Source: Leguminivora glycinivorella (lineage: Eukaryota; Arthropoda; Insecta; Lepidoptera; Tortricidae). From it: 64,000 bases of DNA. Under the pieces are notes generated by a model. That model was not told the DNA's origin and did not search any database. It worked only from the letters and a program-made list of their open reading frames with translations. Positions 42,074 through 53,335 of this stretch are shown piece by piece; positions within the stretch are counted from its first letter, which is position 1; the number at the start of each line of letters is the position of its first letter. The translations under genes were made by a program, and so were the position numbers. The DNA lies in contig NC_062985.1 of the NCBI RefSeq assembly GCF_023078275.1, positions 5,225,408 through 5,289,407 of the forward strand, in the 5' to 3' direction.

Positions 42074-42250
42074 CTAGCTTTTACCCGCGGCTTCGCTCGC
42101 GTTAGAAAGACACAAAAAGTAGCCTACGGCACTCTCCATCCCTTCAAATATCTCCACTTAAAAAATCACGTCAATTCGTCGCTCCGTTTTGCCGTGAAAG
42201 ACGGAGAATCAAACAGACACACACACTTTCCCATTTATTATATTTAGTAG
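42074..42250 (-). mobile_element. Non-autonomous Helitron-like element (Lep1-like), family 1 copy 2
   Basis: CTAGCTTTTACCCGCGGCTT at its minus-strand 3' end, body TCGTCGCTCCGTTTTGCCGT, and a slightly degraded 5' end. Base before CTAG is A, giving T after the element as expected. Confidence 0.8.
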
Positions 42251-42420
42251 TAATAAACACTTTATTGTACGGAACAAATTACATGTCACAGTGAATAATT
42301 ATAACGTGACGTAACGTATATGTGCAAAGGCGAGCTTATCCCTTTAAGAGATCTCTTCCAGCTAACCTTAGAATAACTGTGAGAGGAAAATAGATGGTAG
42401 ACAAACACAACTAAAGTGCA
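42251..42420 (-). mobile_element. LINE 3' end, minus strand (CACTTTATTGTAC type)
   Basis: AATAAACACTTTATTGTACG then AATTACATGTCACAG; complement of a polyadenylated LINE tail. No coding part. Confidence 0.45.
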
Positions 42421-42849
42421 TCGGTATACATACAAAGTTCTATCAAAATACTTTACACATAATATACATCCCTACTCTAAAAATGAATGCAATACGTATA
42501 CCTAAATATTAGTATGGATTTTCCAAAAATATTATTTCTTCTACTACAGCTTTTGCTTTTCTGGGTTCGTCGAACCCCTTGGATACCCCTTGGTCATTAT
42601 TCGGTACAAACTAAGTGATGATCTTAGCAACGCTAATGGACCCGGGATCGGCCATTATGACAAATCCTATTGTCTTCTGACCCTCTCCTGACACCCCTTT
42701 GCTTAGTCACTGCTATCTATCTTAGTGTTACTCTTAAATATAATTTAGCATTTTCACTGAAGTAACTTACATTTTCTTATTTTTGTTTGGACCTTTCGAG
42801 AGAGAGAACTCACTGGAAAAGTTCTCTAACATGCATACTACAGAGCATA
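42421..42849. other. Unclassified spacer
   Basis: Nothing recognised. Confidence 0.4.
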
Positions 42850-42975
42850 TATTATGAACTAGGTAGAAAGTTTCAGTGCCACTCTTGGCAAAAAGGAGTT
42901 GAACGAAATCCAAATTGTGACATTGCAGTGACAGGTTGCCAGCCTTTCGCCTACGCCACAATTGAACCCACGTAT
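42850..42975 (-). repeat. Dispersed repeat ending in (TATG)n, partial copy
   Basis: CAGTGCCACTCTTGGCAAA and TGTGACATTGCAGTGACAGG as in 6353-6530; the microsatellite end is missing. Confidence 0.6.
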
Positions 42976-44147
42976 AAGTTAGAGAAGTCATAAAAATATA
43001 AGCATAAGCAAATAAATAACGTTCAAATAATAATACATTTAAAATTGCAAGAACGACTCAGCAAATTTTTACACTGTAGATTTCTCATACGAATTGTATT
43101 TATATAAGTGTCAAAATATTTATAAGCACGGCAATGGCACAACAATACAACAGCCAGCAATAAAAATAATCCCACCCAAAACTCTGCAATAAAACGGGCC
43201 CGAAATAAAAAATGTAAACGACTCCCATCAATTTGGAAGTAATTAACATCAATTATTTTTTAGTCCTTTTCACAATTTTACGTTCAATTTCAGCCAAATG
43301 TCCTGTAATAGGGTAAACAGGTGCAGTTAAGGACATTTTCACTTTCATAAATGTTCGAGAGCCGAGGGTAAAGGGTCCGCTGACTTAATAAGGTAGGGTA
43401 GATCACTATAAAAGTGGCCGCTGGTAATATTGCAAAACTTCCTTTTTTACGATTTATTTTAACATGATGTAGGCAGACAGTGAACCTTTTTTTATAGACT
43501 TACTATGTCTTTATAATTCATTCAATTGTCGACTAAAATACTTTATGAAGGTGACTTATTCTGAATGAAAGGGCATTGGAAAAGTTATGTTTTGTTTTAT
43601 GGTGCCATATTAGGTCAGTTCAGTTTTTAAAATTAAATGGCTTCAGTCCAAATGTATTTCAGTGTAAGTATTTAGAGCTAATATTAGTAATTTTTGTACA
43701 GTAAGTACGACATTGAGCTTGTAAATCAGAGGGCCGTTTAGAGGCTAAATCTGTTTAGGCTCGTTAGACTTCTCACTACACCATTAGTTTTATACATACA
43801 TAAAAGAAAAACAATTCAACGAAACGACACGAAACCGCTAAGATGGCGTCCCAACCGGAAGTCCCCATTTAGAGCATCAGAGGTAAGGCTCGTTAGACTT
43901 GTTAGTTATACATACTTACAAACCTTGTGTAATTTAAAGTTACCTATATAACAAAATTACGTACTAAGCTGTTCGTGTTTGTTGGTTGTTTAAATTAATT
44001 TGGTTAACAAAGGGCGAACCACTTGTTTTATTACTATCATAATATATATATTCAAATCTCACAAAAATTTTCTATTTAAAAGCTGTCTGAAATAATATAC
44101 GAATATGTTCAAATACATTATTATTCACTATCACTATTTGATATTTT
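42976..44147. other. Unclassified AT-rich spacer
   Basis: Only a 16-base direct repeat AGGCTCGTTAGACTT (about 43759 and 43887) was noticed. Confidence 0.45.
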
Positions 44148-44456
44148 GCCAGTCGCTTTTCGGTGAAGGACAACAATAACATCGTGAGGAAACCGGACTA
44201 ATTCCAATAAGGCCTAGTTAGGTATCCTAAGGGTCACTTGCACCACCGAAAATGGAGGGTTAACCCAAGGTTGCCCCACCATTTTAAATATGGAATTTGA
44301 CAGTTGACAGCCCACTAACCTTGAGTTGAGCGGGTGGAGCAAGTGGCCCTTAGAAGAAAAAAGGTTGGAAGGTCAGATGGCAGTCACTTTCGTAAACGTA
44401 GTGTCTAGGCCAATTATTGGGATTAGTTGTCAAATCACGCAAGGAGGATGATGATT
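44148..44456 (+). mobile_element. tRNA-derived SINE, copy 3, interrupted by a MITE
   Basis: CCAGTCGCTTTTCGGTGAAG, CGGACTAATTCCAATAAGGC and, after the insert, GGTCAGATGGCAGTCACTTT and CAAGGAGGATGATGAT. Orientation opposite to the other three copies. Removal of 44231-44353 restores the alignment. Confidence 0.7.
44231..44353. mobile_element. MITE with CACTTGCACCA ends, copy 2 (nested)
   Basis: AGGGTCACTTGCACCACC at left, GGTGGAGCAAGTGGCCCTTA at right; same inner words as 37957-38077. Confidence 0.75.
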
Positions 44457-44725
44457 ATTTAACATTGCGATGTTTTTCAGAAATGAATTAAAGTAACACA
44501 AAATGGCAACATAAAATCTAACTTTAAAATACGAACGACGTTTCTACGATTGTTAAGTTTTCTAAAAGACTCCCCGGGTACATATCGTGTCTCTACTCGA
44601 GCAAAACGTATATTTCTCCCAAGAGGGCACTAATAAAATAAGAGTATGGAAATCGTTTATAGAGAACGATTTCCGATTGAATGGATGAATATCAATTTGT
44701 GATACGAGTATACATAGAACGTTTT
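44457..44725. other. Unclassified spacer
   Basis: Nothing recognised. Confidence 0.4.
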
Positions 44726-45298
44726 TAGGGTTCCGTAGTCAACTAGGAACCCTTATAGTTTCGCCATGTCTGTCTGTCCGTCCGTCCGTCCGTCCGTCCG
44801 TCCGTCCGTCCGTCCGTCCGTCCGTCCGCGGATAATCTCAGTAACCGTTAGCACTAGAAAGCTGAAATTTGGTACCAATATGTATATTAATCACGCCAAC
44901 AAAGTGCAAAAATAAAAAATGGAAAAAAATGTTTTATTAGGGTACCCCCCCTACATGTAAAGTGGGGGCTGATATTTTTTTTCATTCCAACTCCAACGTG
45001 TGATATATTGTTGGATAGGTATTTAAAAATGAAGAAGGGTTTTCTAAGATTGTTTTTTGATAATATTAATATTTTCGGAAATAATCGCTCCTAAAGGAAA
45101 AAAAAGTGCGTCCCCCCCCCTCTAACTTTTGAACCATATGTTTAAAAATTATGAAAAAAATCACAAAAGTAGAACTTCATAAATACTTTCTAGGAAAATT
45201 ATTTTGAACTTGATAGGTCCAGTAGTTTTTGAGAAAAATACGGAAAACTACGGAACCCTACACTGAGCGTGGCCCGACACGCTCTTGGCCGGTTTTTT
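44726..45298 (-). repeat. ~570-bp dispersed repeat (GGGTTCCGTAG type), copy 3
   Basis: Complete minus-strand copy: TTAGGGTTCCGTAGTCAACT, a (TCCG)n run of about 14 units at 44770-44828, GATAATCTCAGTAACCGTTA and, at the far end, GGCCCGACACGCTCTTGGCC. Confidence 0.75.
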
Positions 45299-45345
45299 TT
45301 TATACCACGTCGGTGGCAAACAGGTATACGGTCCGCCTTATGGAA
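45299..45345 (-). mobile_element. LINE 3' tail, truncated
   Basis: TATACCACGTCGGTGGCAAA then CAGGTATACGGTCCGCC, as in 17355-17465. Confidence 0.55.
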
Positions 45346-45773
45346 AGCGTAAATGTATTCTATTTAATAGATATGGCAATACATATTATGTACAATTGTA
45401 CAGTACTCATAAGGAATTGTAGAAATATATATAATATGATGTTAAAAACGGCACAACAACAACAACTTTTAAGGAATGGCAAAAAATCAATAAGTAGGTA
45501 CTATCAGCTGCAAAATTGCATGGAGAAATTATGAACCTATTCAGTTCTTAGTATCTATTCAGTTTTAATATATTGAAACTATTGACGTTGTACATTTCTA
45601 ATAGTACCTAAATGGAAATTAGTAAAGTACCTATTGAAACATTCACAATTCTTACTTTAATGGGATTTAGTGTCTCTTTAATGTTATTTGCATGCTCTCC
45701 TGGACCCAGATTAAGAATATAGATGAAGTAAGTCAAGTCCCTAGGTAACAAATATATTATTCAGATACCTAAT
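45346..45773. other. Spacer with half a hairpin MITE
   Basis: TAGGTACTATCAGCTGCAAA at 45495-45515 is one arm of the MITE at 17591-17682. Otherwise nothing recognised. Confidence 0.4.
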
Positions 45774-45816
45774 GCGAGCCAACCCAATGTATATAGCATA
45801 ATAGCGTGACATTACA
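45774..45816 (+). repeat. 5' LTR remnant and adjacent primer binding site
   Basis: Last 43 bases of the LTR, ending ATTACA, directly followed by AGTGGCGACGAGGATAAAA at 45817. Confidence 0.7.
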
Positions 45817-47420
45817 AGTGGCGACGAGGATAAAAGCAAGTACTTACCACGTGAATCTAGTATTCGGAAAAGATGGGATAGAAACATAAGTAACATAACC
45901 TATAAAATCGAGTAACGATGCACCGTTATCTTTTTGTAAACAGGTTTGGTTACCTGCCGTTTTAAATTACTGGCATTCTTAGTAGTTTCGGGACGTAATG
46001 AAGCTAAATGAAAGTGTTCATTAAATACTACAAAGCGAAATGATTATAACGGCAGTTTTCAAGAATTAAGTCAAAACCAAATAAAAATAAATTAAATGTT
46101 ATTTCTTTCAACAGCGCGAATATAAACCTTAAGCAGGTAACCGAACGATGCAATTAATAAAACGTTTGAGGTAATTGTCAACATACGGCCAGCCTTCCTA
46201 GATTGTCATGCCTATACAGGTGTTGGTGTGTGGCTCCTACCTACCTAGTAAACGGTTTGGTTACCTACCTAGATTGCAAAATGTTTTTAGGTACCAAAAT
46301 GTTATTTGAGTTTATGTGTAGTGGGTTTATAAAATTGATTTATTACATAAATCATAGCCCGGAATCATTACAATAATTTCCGTCCAACCAAAAGAAATGA
46401 TATTTATTTTTAATTAGTGAAGTTACCATCTACCTGTTGGTTGGTTTAATACACAAAATTATGTGATGTTGCTAAATTTATGAATGGTTAAGCTATTTAC
46501 CTAAATAAGGCATTTACTTGAATGATAAAATGTTGTACAACCATCACACTTAAATGTCCTATGGTAGCTTTAGTCGATGTTTGAGAGTAAGGTGAAAACC
46601 AAAACAAACTAGATAAATACTTACCTAAGTATACTTACTTACATGGGTGAATTTACGTAAAAGTAACGTAAGTCACGACTTCATTAAGTGGTTATTTGAA
46701 CTACAGCTGCAAATGAAAGGATCTATGCATATGTCGGGAAAGTAACACTTATATAGAGATAGATTATCACTTGAACGTGAATCTTGAATTGATTGAACAT
46801 GCCATAAAATCGTGACTAATACTCTTGTCGCGGATTGACTTACGTAAACATTCCTAACGCCGATTTCGAGCAGTTTTATCTGAGTATTTAATTACTTAAA
46901 AACCAGAAAACCAGATGGGTTCACTTAAGGTGCTAAATATACCTACTTATAATAAATAAAGAAATATACACCCTGTTGTTATTGGATTACGTTAACTTAA
47001 AAAAAAAAAGATTCATTACATCAAATACAATTAATTTATCTAAGAAACTAGCGTCGTAATTCTTGCGGTTATCGAGTTAAAAAAAGAAAAGTGTTGAACA
47101 CAACAATTCCTAATGTTATTTGTTTTGACATATGCCGTCAATCACTTGACTCTTGTTATTCTTAAGGGTCTCTCACAATAATAAATTAATTTATTATGTA
47201 TGAAAAGGATGAACATTTTTATTGCATATTTACCTAAAAGTGATATACAGGATGGTTCTTGATAATGAACCTAACGACGTGTCAAATTTAACGGAAAAAA
47301 AAACACGGTATAGAATAAAAAAAAAACACATTTTTGAAGCACTTATGATAAGCAGTTTCCATCTGAGTATTAAATTACTTTGTCAGCAAAGTCGGCAGAA
47401 GAAAAAAAAAAAGAGACATT
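45817..47420 (+). other. Leader of the gypsy remnant
   Basis: AT-rich, no coding frame recognised. 47108-47155 shares CCTAATGTTATTTGTTTTGA and TCAATCACTTGAC with 20481-20525. Confidence 0.4.
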
Positions 47421-47437
47421 AAACGGAGGTACAACTA

Positions 47438-48220
47438 CATTCAATTGTATCGACCATTTAATTGGCACCTAAGTACTATGAAATTTTATGCCATTTGTGG
47501 CTGAAAATAAGGCATTAAATTGCGAATTTGGAAACAGCACATGGAGGTGCACTCTGTACATTCAATTGTATTGTTTAGTATCGACCATTTAATTGGCATC
47601 TAAATACTATGAAATTTTATGCCATTTGTGGCTGAAAATAAGGCATTAAATTGCGAATTTGGAAACAGCACATGGAGGTGCACTCTGTACATTCAATTGT
47701 ATTGTTTAGTTTCGACCATTTAATTGGCACTTAAATACTAAGAAATTTTATGCCATTTGTGGCTGAAAATAAGACATTAAATTGCGAAGTTGGATACAGC
47801 AGATAATACTGATCATTAAATTGTTATAAACAGTAGTTAAATAGCAATAGGAAAAAAAAACTGAACATTGAATTGTTGCAAATATCAGCTTAATGATAAT
47901 AACCTAAACACGAAGTAAATTACGGTTATACTGGTTGAACTTGCGCTTAAATGACGCTTAGATCAGATGATAAATACTATCTGAGCCTTCAATTGTCATA
48001 ATAGTAGATTGACGTCGGTCAATAAATATCATTAAATTGAAACCGAAATAAATTACACATATGAAAGAAAAATACCAAGGCCTCCAGTGCCTGAGAGTCT
48101 GAGACAACTACCCCAGTAAAACACTCAAGTACAATGACTGAGTACTTTGAGATAGCATAAGTTGAAATATTTTCAATAGAATATATTTTGACTTGTGTTA
48201 GTTAGAATCATTAAATTGAT
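47438..48220 (+). repeat. 131-bp tandem array and CATTAAATTG motif field
   Basis: Units start at 47451, 47582 and 47713 (TCGACCATTTAATTGGCA ... TGCCATTTGTGGCTGAAAAT). Within and after the array the decamer CATTAAATTG or CATTCAATTG occurs near 47438, 47510, 47566, 47642, 47690, 47774, 47813, 47862 (GAATTG), 48029 and 48209. Lies between the primer binding site and the gag traces. Confidence 0.75.
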
Positions 48221-48229
48221 TGGGTACAG

Positions 48230-48540
48230 GTTGCCCCAAGAAAGTCCAGTATGGCGAAGGTGATCCTACATCAGTAGGAGTTCGGTGGGAGCGCTGGAAA
48301 AAAGCACTCTTTATATACCTAGATGCCGCTAACGTCAATCAGAGTGAAAAGAGTGAAAAAAAAAAGACAGTGCATTGGTTTGACATTGCATTGTATATAA
48401 AAAACACGTAGTGGTGCAGCTGAATTTAATAAAATTAAGCGAACGCTTGATACATTTCAACAACGCGAAAAAAAAAACAAGTTGCTAACTCTGCTTATCG
48501 TCAACAAGGCTTTGTCAGGTATGGGTGACCTCAAGAGAAA
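48230..48540 (+). pseudogene. gag: Gypsy gag remnant
   Basis: The frame carries GDPTSVGVRWERWKKALFIY, matching the conserved start of Mag/gypsy Gag (usually ...VG.RW..W...L..YL.A). After a stop a second short stretch (NKIKRTLDTF) may continue it. Gag normally runs 300 or more residues to a zinc knuckle, which is not found. This cannot be functional. Confidence 0.55.
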
Positions 48541-49135
48541 GACATGCCTATTTAAGTTGATCTATGATAGATTTTCAAAGACAATCTACGTCAGTTGAAA
48601 ATCATTACAAAAATATATTGGTACTGAAGGTACTCGTTATCAGTTAGGGTAATAGGTACATACTGCAGAGATTCATGTAGGTGAATCTCATATAAGTCAG
48701 GTGTCCAGTTAAAACAAATAAACTAATGGATCTGTGAGCCTCTATTGAACTAATATAGAAAAAAAAAATAATAAGAAATAAAAATGCTGAACTTGTTTGC
48801 GTAATTTCACGGGAGGATATTGAAATGTGGTCTCTCTTTCGTGAATACATATTAAAGATTTTCCAAGCGAACTAGTAACCTAAGTTTGTAAATTTATAAA
48901 ATAAATCTCACTAGTGACCTTATTTCGTCTGGTCAAGAAAATGAACAAAAGGACAACAATCAGCGGCTGAATCAGCTTTGTCTGTAGTGATTGTAAAATG
49001 TGAAATAATCACAGATTTCAATGCTTCACGTCAATTATCTAGGTACCTAACTACCTACAATGCACATTATTTAGAGGTTAGGGAACATGATTCTATATAT
49101 AAATGGATTGATAGACGGATGTGAAGTTAAGGGTA

Positions 49136-49756
49136 CAACTGAGAGAAATTTACCTTGTGAATCTAACTCGTCTTGTTGCGTGTTTATTTGTTTGAAACAA
49201 TAGTATTTTAGTAAAGGGAATAAATCACAATATTGATGATACAAGTCGAATTTGTACGAACCAAACAACAAGGTCAAACTTGTTAAAATATATTTTATTG
49301 AATCAGCTAAACATATGTTTAAAACAATATGTGACATGTGCTTTTACAAAATCGACTTGTTGGTTTAAATAAAACATTGGTTCAAAAAAAAATCAATAAT
49401 ATTTAATTCCTCCCACGAACGCTCCGGCTGTGGAATGAGCTATGTCAAGGTATTCCTGATGAACTACAGTATGGGGTTCTAAAAAAAAGGAGTATACAAG
49501 TTTCTAATGGGTCGGCGACGCGCATGTGACACCCCTTGAGTTGCAGGCGTCCATAGGTTACGGTGACCGCTTTCAATTAGGAGGCCCTATAACTGTTTGC
49601 CACAGACGTGGTATATAAAAAAAAAATATTGTAGAAGGTAGTTACACTTAACAACATCAAACTTGTAGTTGGAATGAAAGAACACGTAGGCGCAATTAAA
49701 AAAAAAAAAAGATTGAAATGTTGAAAGAACATGCTCTAGTTGTTTCTCTCTCCGTG
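49136..49756. mobile_element. MITE with CACTGAGAGAAA-type ends, split by a LINE fragment
   Basis: Left CAACTGAGAGAAATTTACC, right GTTTCTCTCTCCGTG; inner GTTTAAAACAATATGTGACA and AAATCGACTTGTTGG as in 21535-21783. The LINE scrap 49407-49630 lies inside. Confidence 0.65.
49407..49630 (+). pseudogene. LINE 3' end with readable C-terminal tail
   Basis: LPRTLRLWNELCQGIPDE is the usual ...PRT.RLWN.LP...FP motif near the end of CR1/Jockey-type ORF2. After a frameshift VYKFLMGRRRAC is readable. The 3' part, TTGCAGGCGTCCATAGGTTA to GGTATATAAAAAAAAAA, is the complement of the tails at 17355 and 45299. Confidence 0.65.
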
Positions 49757-50044
49757 TGACACATAAATAAACGCTGAGTCTGTCAAGATATAACATCTCG
49801 TGCAGGAATTTAAAGACACAGCTGCAAAAACAAAATCAAATCGTGGTACCTTGGGAGAAACACTGTGCTTACCTACTAAACTACCTCGTAGTTCGGTGAG
49901 CTGTATAAGTATACTGTTACTCCTGTTACTCCGGTCAATTTCAGTATGACTTGATGCCTTGTAAATGGGCATGCTGATTTGTTCGGTTAACAGCGCAAAG
50001 AAAGTAAATCAAGGAGATAATATTTGGGTAATAATTTAGATGAT

Positions 50045-50233
50045 ATTTTATCAAAGGAATGGAATGCACTCCCACCATAGATGTTCCCAGAAAAATACGA
50101 CCTCGGTCTCTTTAAGATAAAAGTGAATATGCTATATTACTTACTGAATCGGTGAGCTCCATCTTCGACTATGTCTTCACCTTCCATCAGGTGTGACTAT
50201 GGTCAATCGCCAATCAGCCAAAAAAAAAAATGG
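50045..50233 (+). pseudogene. Another LINE 3' end
   Basis: KEWNALPP, a stop, then MFPEKYDLGLFKIKVN, then a short 3' part GTGAGCTCCATCTTCGACTA and an A run: a 5'-truncated relative of the CR1-like LINE. Confidence 0.6.
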
Positions 50234-50759
50234 TTTTGTAATTTCTTTAATAATCATATTATAAAATAGCCTAGCCTAAGAGTTAAGATCTTAAGATAGA
50301 TAAAGAGATAATAATAATAAAAAAAAAAGATGTTGATAAAATACTTTAAAAGAAAAGTGTTATCTAAAATATATACATACTGTGTAGATATAAATCGGAT
50401 GTTAGTATAATTGGGTCAATTGGGTAAGCACTTCTTAAATAGTATATGAACAGCTATCTATTTTAGAAAATTAATCGTTGATTACTTTGTGTGGTACAAA
50501 GTATCTACGAGAAAGAAAGCTGACCATGATGAAACAAAATCAATAAAACGATAAAGTGGATACGTGACCCTGAATCGGATTTTAATGCATATTCTATATA
50601 GTATCTCTATGTATTACAATGCAATGAATCACGAGCCCTTTCGATCCAGAAAAAAAAACAGGAGACAGTAAAAGTTTTAATAACTATGCACTGCAATTTA
50701 TAATTAAATTTATGAGTAGGTAGATCTAACTAAACATTATAATATCCGTGAGTATTATG

Positions 50760-50900
50760 AATTGCATTAGATGAAATGAAAAATGAAATAAAATGAAATA
50801 AATGTTTATTCAAAAACTAAACTTACAACTAAATTTATCTTCTGACAAACCAGAGTATGGTTTGTCGGCAGACGAGGCTCCAGATACATTAGGTTCTATA
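50760..50900 (-). mobile_element. LINE 3' end, minus strand
   Basis: ATGAAATAAATGTTTATTCA, then GACAAACCAGAGTATGGTTT; A-rich/T-rich boundary typical of a LINE tail in reverse. Confidence 0.35.
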
Positions 50901-51639
50901 ACGAAATACTTATATGTACTATTTACTAGCAATAATAGGTGCATATAATGAAGTATAGGGCCGATACAATCAGTTATCATCAATAATTACCTAATATACA
51001 TTAGACGCCTGACAAGCGACCTATTAAAAAAATGTAAATCATGAAAAGGTATGAAATTAGTGAAATATTATTGTACGAGCCGTACACCTTAGATGATATG
51101 ATTCTTGATGGTTGATTGTAGTCTTGATAGAAACACTGATTTTTGATACACTTATAAATTTATTGATAACCAATGTATACTGAGTACTAGCTAGGAGCAC
51201 GTATAAACGTAAACTAATGCATAAATCGATGTATAGCGTAATCGCAAATACAGCAATCAATCAATCATTATTTATTTGCAATAAAACATAACTAAATGCA
51301 TGCAAATGCAATCAAGCAATGCAAAGCAATTCTAATCAAGTCATAATTATATTAATTTTAATGCTGACGCGAGAAATGTGCGATGCTCAAGCATTGTACA
51401 ATTATATTGTATGCTATTGAAGAAAAAAAAAACACTCATATATGTATATAAATATTAAAAAAAAAAAAAAAAATTATGTACTAATCTAGTTTTCAAAACA
51501 GTCTGAATTGAAAAAGGTAACAGATTTAAAGAAGAAAGAATGAGACTGACATCTAGGAATTGTAGTTAATAAAACACACAAGTATGTTTGAGTATACACT
51601 GCAGGTGGTGGTGCAGCGTCCGCTCTGAGTCAACCCTCA

Positions 51640-51800
51640 GACCGGAATGTCCTAAACATATGACTAAAGATAGAAAATTAATCCCTAATTATAACACTAC
51701 TTCACATACAGTACTAAGTGGTAAAGACGGAGATTATCAAGTTAGGAATGACGAAAGTGGGCAGACAATTAGAATAAACGTAGTACATTACAAAAAAAAA
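51640..51800 (+). pseudogene. pol: Gypsy pol C-terminal remnant
   Basis: SHTVLSGKDGDYQVRNDESG followed by NVVHYKKK matches the very end of Mag-like integrase regions (HTV..K.GGD..VRNDETG....RNV.HLK). It lies about 100 bases upstream of the 3' LTR, the expected place. No integrase core precedes it. Confidence 0.6.
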
Positions 51801-51901
51801 AAAAAGATACACGGCACAGCATGGCAAGTATTTGAATTAAAACTAAATTGACCTATTATTTAAATATTTATAAAAAAAAAAAAATTAAAACAAGAAAGGG
51901 A

Positions 51902-52022
51902 TGTAGTGTATAGGTGTCTCGAGTACATATGGCAGTCGGTGTCCGAGCGAGATAGAGGACGGACGTGCGGTGTGTATTGGCGAGCCAACCCAATGTATAT
52001 AGCATAATAGCGTGACATTACA
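51902..52022 (+). repeat. 3' LTR of the gypsy remnant, 121 bp
   Basis: TGTAGTGTATAGG ... GTGACATTACA, TG...CA ends, purine tract immediately before it. Confidence 0.7.
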
Positions 52023-52036
52023 CCTAACAAAAAAGA

Positions 52037-52396
52037 AATTAAATTTTTTAAAACCCCCCGACCGCGACATAGTAGACCGAGTTTCATGAAACATGGCTAA
52101 CGCCGTGGCTTGCGTGGGCGACGGTCGCGCGACGGCGATGCGACGCATACGAAATCAAACCTTATCGATATGGAAGTATGAGATGCGACGGCGTGGGGCG
52201 ACCGTCGCCCACGCAAGACACGGCGTAAGAACACTCCCGACTAACTCAGCTTTCAGACAAAAAAAACTAAATCTAAATCGGTTCATCTGTTCGGGAGCTA
52301 CGATGCCATAGACAGACACACACACAGACAAACAGACAGACAGACAGACACGTCAAACTTATAACACCCCGTCGTTTTTGCGTCGGGGGTTAAAAA
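52037..52396 (-). repeat. Dispersed repeat (AACCCCCGTCGCAAAAACG type), copy 4, interrupted
   Basis: CCCCCCGACCGCGACATAGT, AAACATGGCTAA | AAGAACACTCCCGACTAA, GTTTTTGCGTCGGGGGTTAA. Interrupted by the MITE below. Confidence 0.75.
52101..52225. mobile_element. 125-bp Harbinger-like MITE with TAA target duplication
   Basis: TAA at 52098-52100 and 52226-52228. Ends CGCCGTGGCTTGCGTGGGCG and CGCCCACGCAAGACACGGCG are inverted; 28-base arms include GACGGTCGC. Copies of the host repeat at 36282 and 63855 lack it. Confidence 0.85.
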
Positions 52397-52540
52397 ATAA
52401 TAGTTTGTGGAGTCCCTCCGCGCGGAAGAATTTTATTTTTTTATTTTTTAAGAAATTAAATTTTGTAATGTAGAAATCAAAATAGGAAGGAGTATTTCAA
52501 AATTAAGGGTTGGCAACAGTTAAACGTAACGCTGTCAGCA

Positions 52541-52676
52541 GGGTTAGCACATGATTGCCGCGAGAGTATGTCGCCGCGAGATAGACTACCCGTCGTTATG
52601 TCATTAATACAGTTAGAAGAAGACGTGTCATCTATCTCGCGGCGACATACTCTCGCGACCATCATGTGCTAGGCCT
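52541..52676. mobile_element. Hairpin MITE with TTAGCACATGAT ends
   Basis: TTAGCACATGATTGCCGCGA at left, TCGCGACCATCATGTGCTAG at right, with GAGTATGTCGCCGCGAGATA paired inside. Arms of about 50 bases. Confidence 0.85.
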
Positions 52677-53018
52677 ACAGTTAGAAGTCGTATTAGAAGT
52701 TTCACTTTAAAAAGGCTTACTTTTTAAATAAACGCAATCAGTCAAATGGCTCAATAAATGCGGAACATGCAGCGCAGGCAAAGTTTTTATTTGCGCAGAC
52801 AAAAACTAGAAAATGTAGCGAGAGTAATGTTTCCGAGGAAAAACTGTCTGTTGTATTCCGATTGGTTGACGAGCGCTGGAGAATACATTACCCTAACCGC
52901 AAATTTTAAATGAAATAAAAAAAAATCGATATTTTGGACCGATTTCCATCTTGATACGATAGAAATCTATTACGTACTACATCAAAGAATCTACGGTTGT
53001 ATTCACGTTATTATATCG
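52677..53018. other. Unclassified spacer
   Basis: Nothing recognised. Confidence 0.4.
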
Positions 53019-53164
53019 CTACTGCTGCGACATGTTTCGAGCCAATTTTGGAGGTTCCTTCCCAGGCATATAGGAGTTCACGCGGCGGCTAAACTTCGTG
53101 CACACATGCCTATATGACTGAAGTGGGGCCTCCAAAATTTACCTCAAACATGTCGCAGCAGTAG
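53019..53164. mobile_element. 146-bp hairpin MITE, target of the LTR element
   Basis: CTACTGCTGCGACATGTTTC ... AATTTTGGAGG pairs with CCTCCAAAATT ... CATGTCGCAGCAGTAG. Its last four bases GTAG are duplicated on the far side of the adjoining LTR element (59786-59789). Confidence 0.75.
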
Positions 53165-53335
53165 TATAAGGACATCACTAGTCGAACGTCCCCTTCACTA
53201 GCATGGCTGTCAAAAATGGCGGCAGACGGACTCAGAGCGTCACTTGAAGATAGCTTGTCATTGAATTTGTATTTTGAGATTCCGTTTAATAAACTGTATA
53301 CTTAATAGTGGTATCCTGGTGTTTTTACTCTAACA
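53165..53335 (+). repeat. Left LTR-like repeat
   Basis: TATAAGGACATCACTAGTCG ... TTTTTACTCTAACA; polyadenylation signal AATAAA at 53288-53293. Confidence 0.7.

Larger units (their letters stand above)
45774..52022 (+). mobile_element. Decayed Ty3/gypsy (Mag-like) LTR retrotransposon
   Basis: A 43-base sequence GCGAGCCAACCCAATG...GTGACATTACA ends both the 5' LTR remnant (45774-45816) and the full 3' LTR (51902-52022). The 5' one is followed by AGTGGCGACGAGGATA, the primer-binding-site neighbourhood typical of Mag-like gypsy elements; the 3' one is preceded by a purine tract AAACAAGAAAGGGA. Gag traces lie at 48230-48540 and a pol end at 51640-51800. Protease, reverse transcriptase and integrase cores are missing, and LINE and MITE fragments have inserted. 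The element is long dead. Confidence 0.7.

Noticed and set aside
53165..53335. Left repeat as an independent MITE rather than an LTR
   Set aside because: No inverted termini, contains AATAAA, and the GTAG duplication fits only if both repeats belong to one insertion; not fully excluded.
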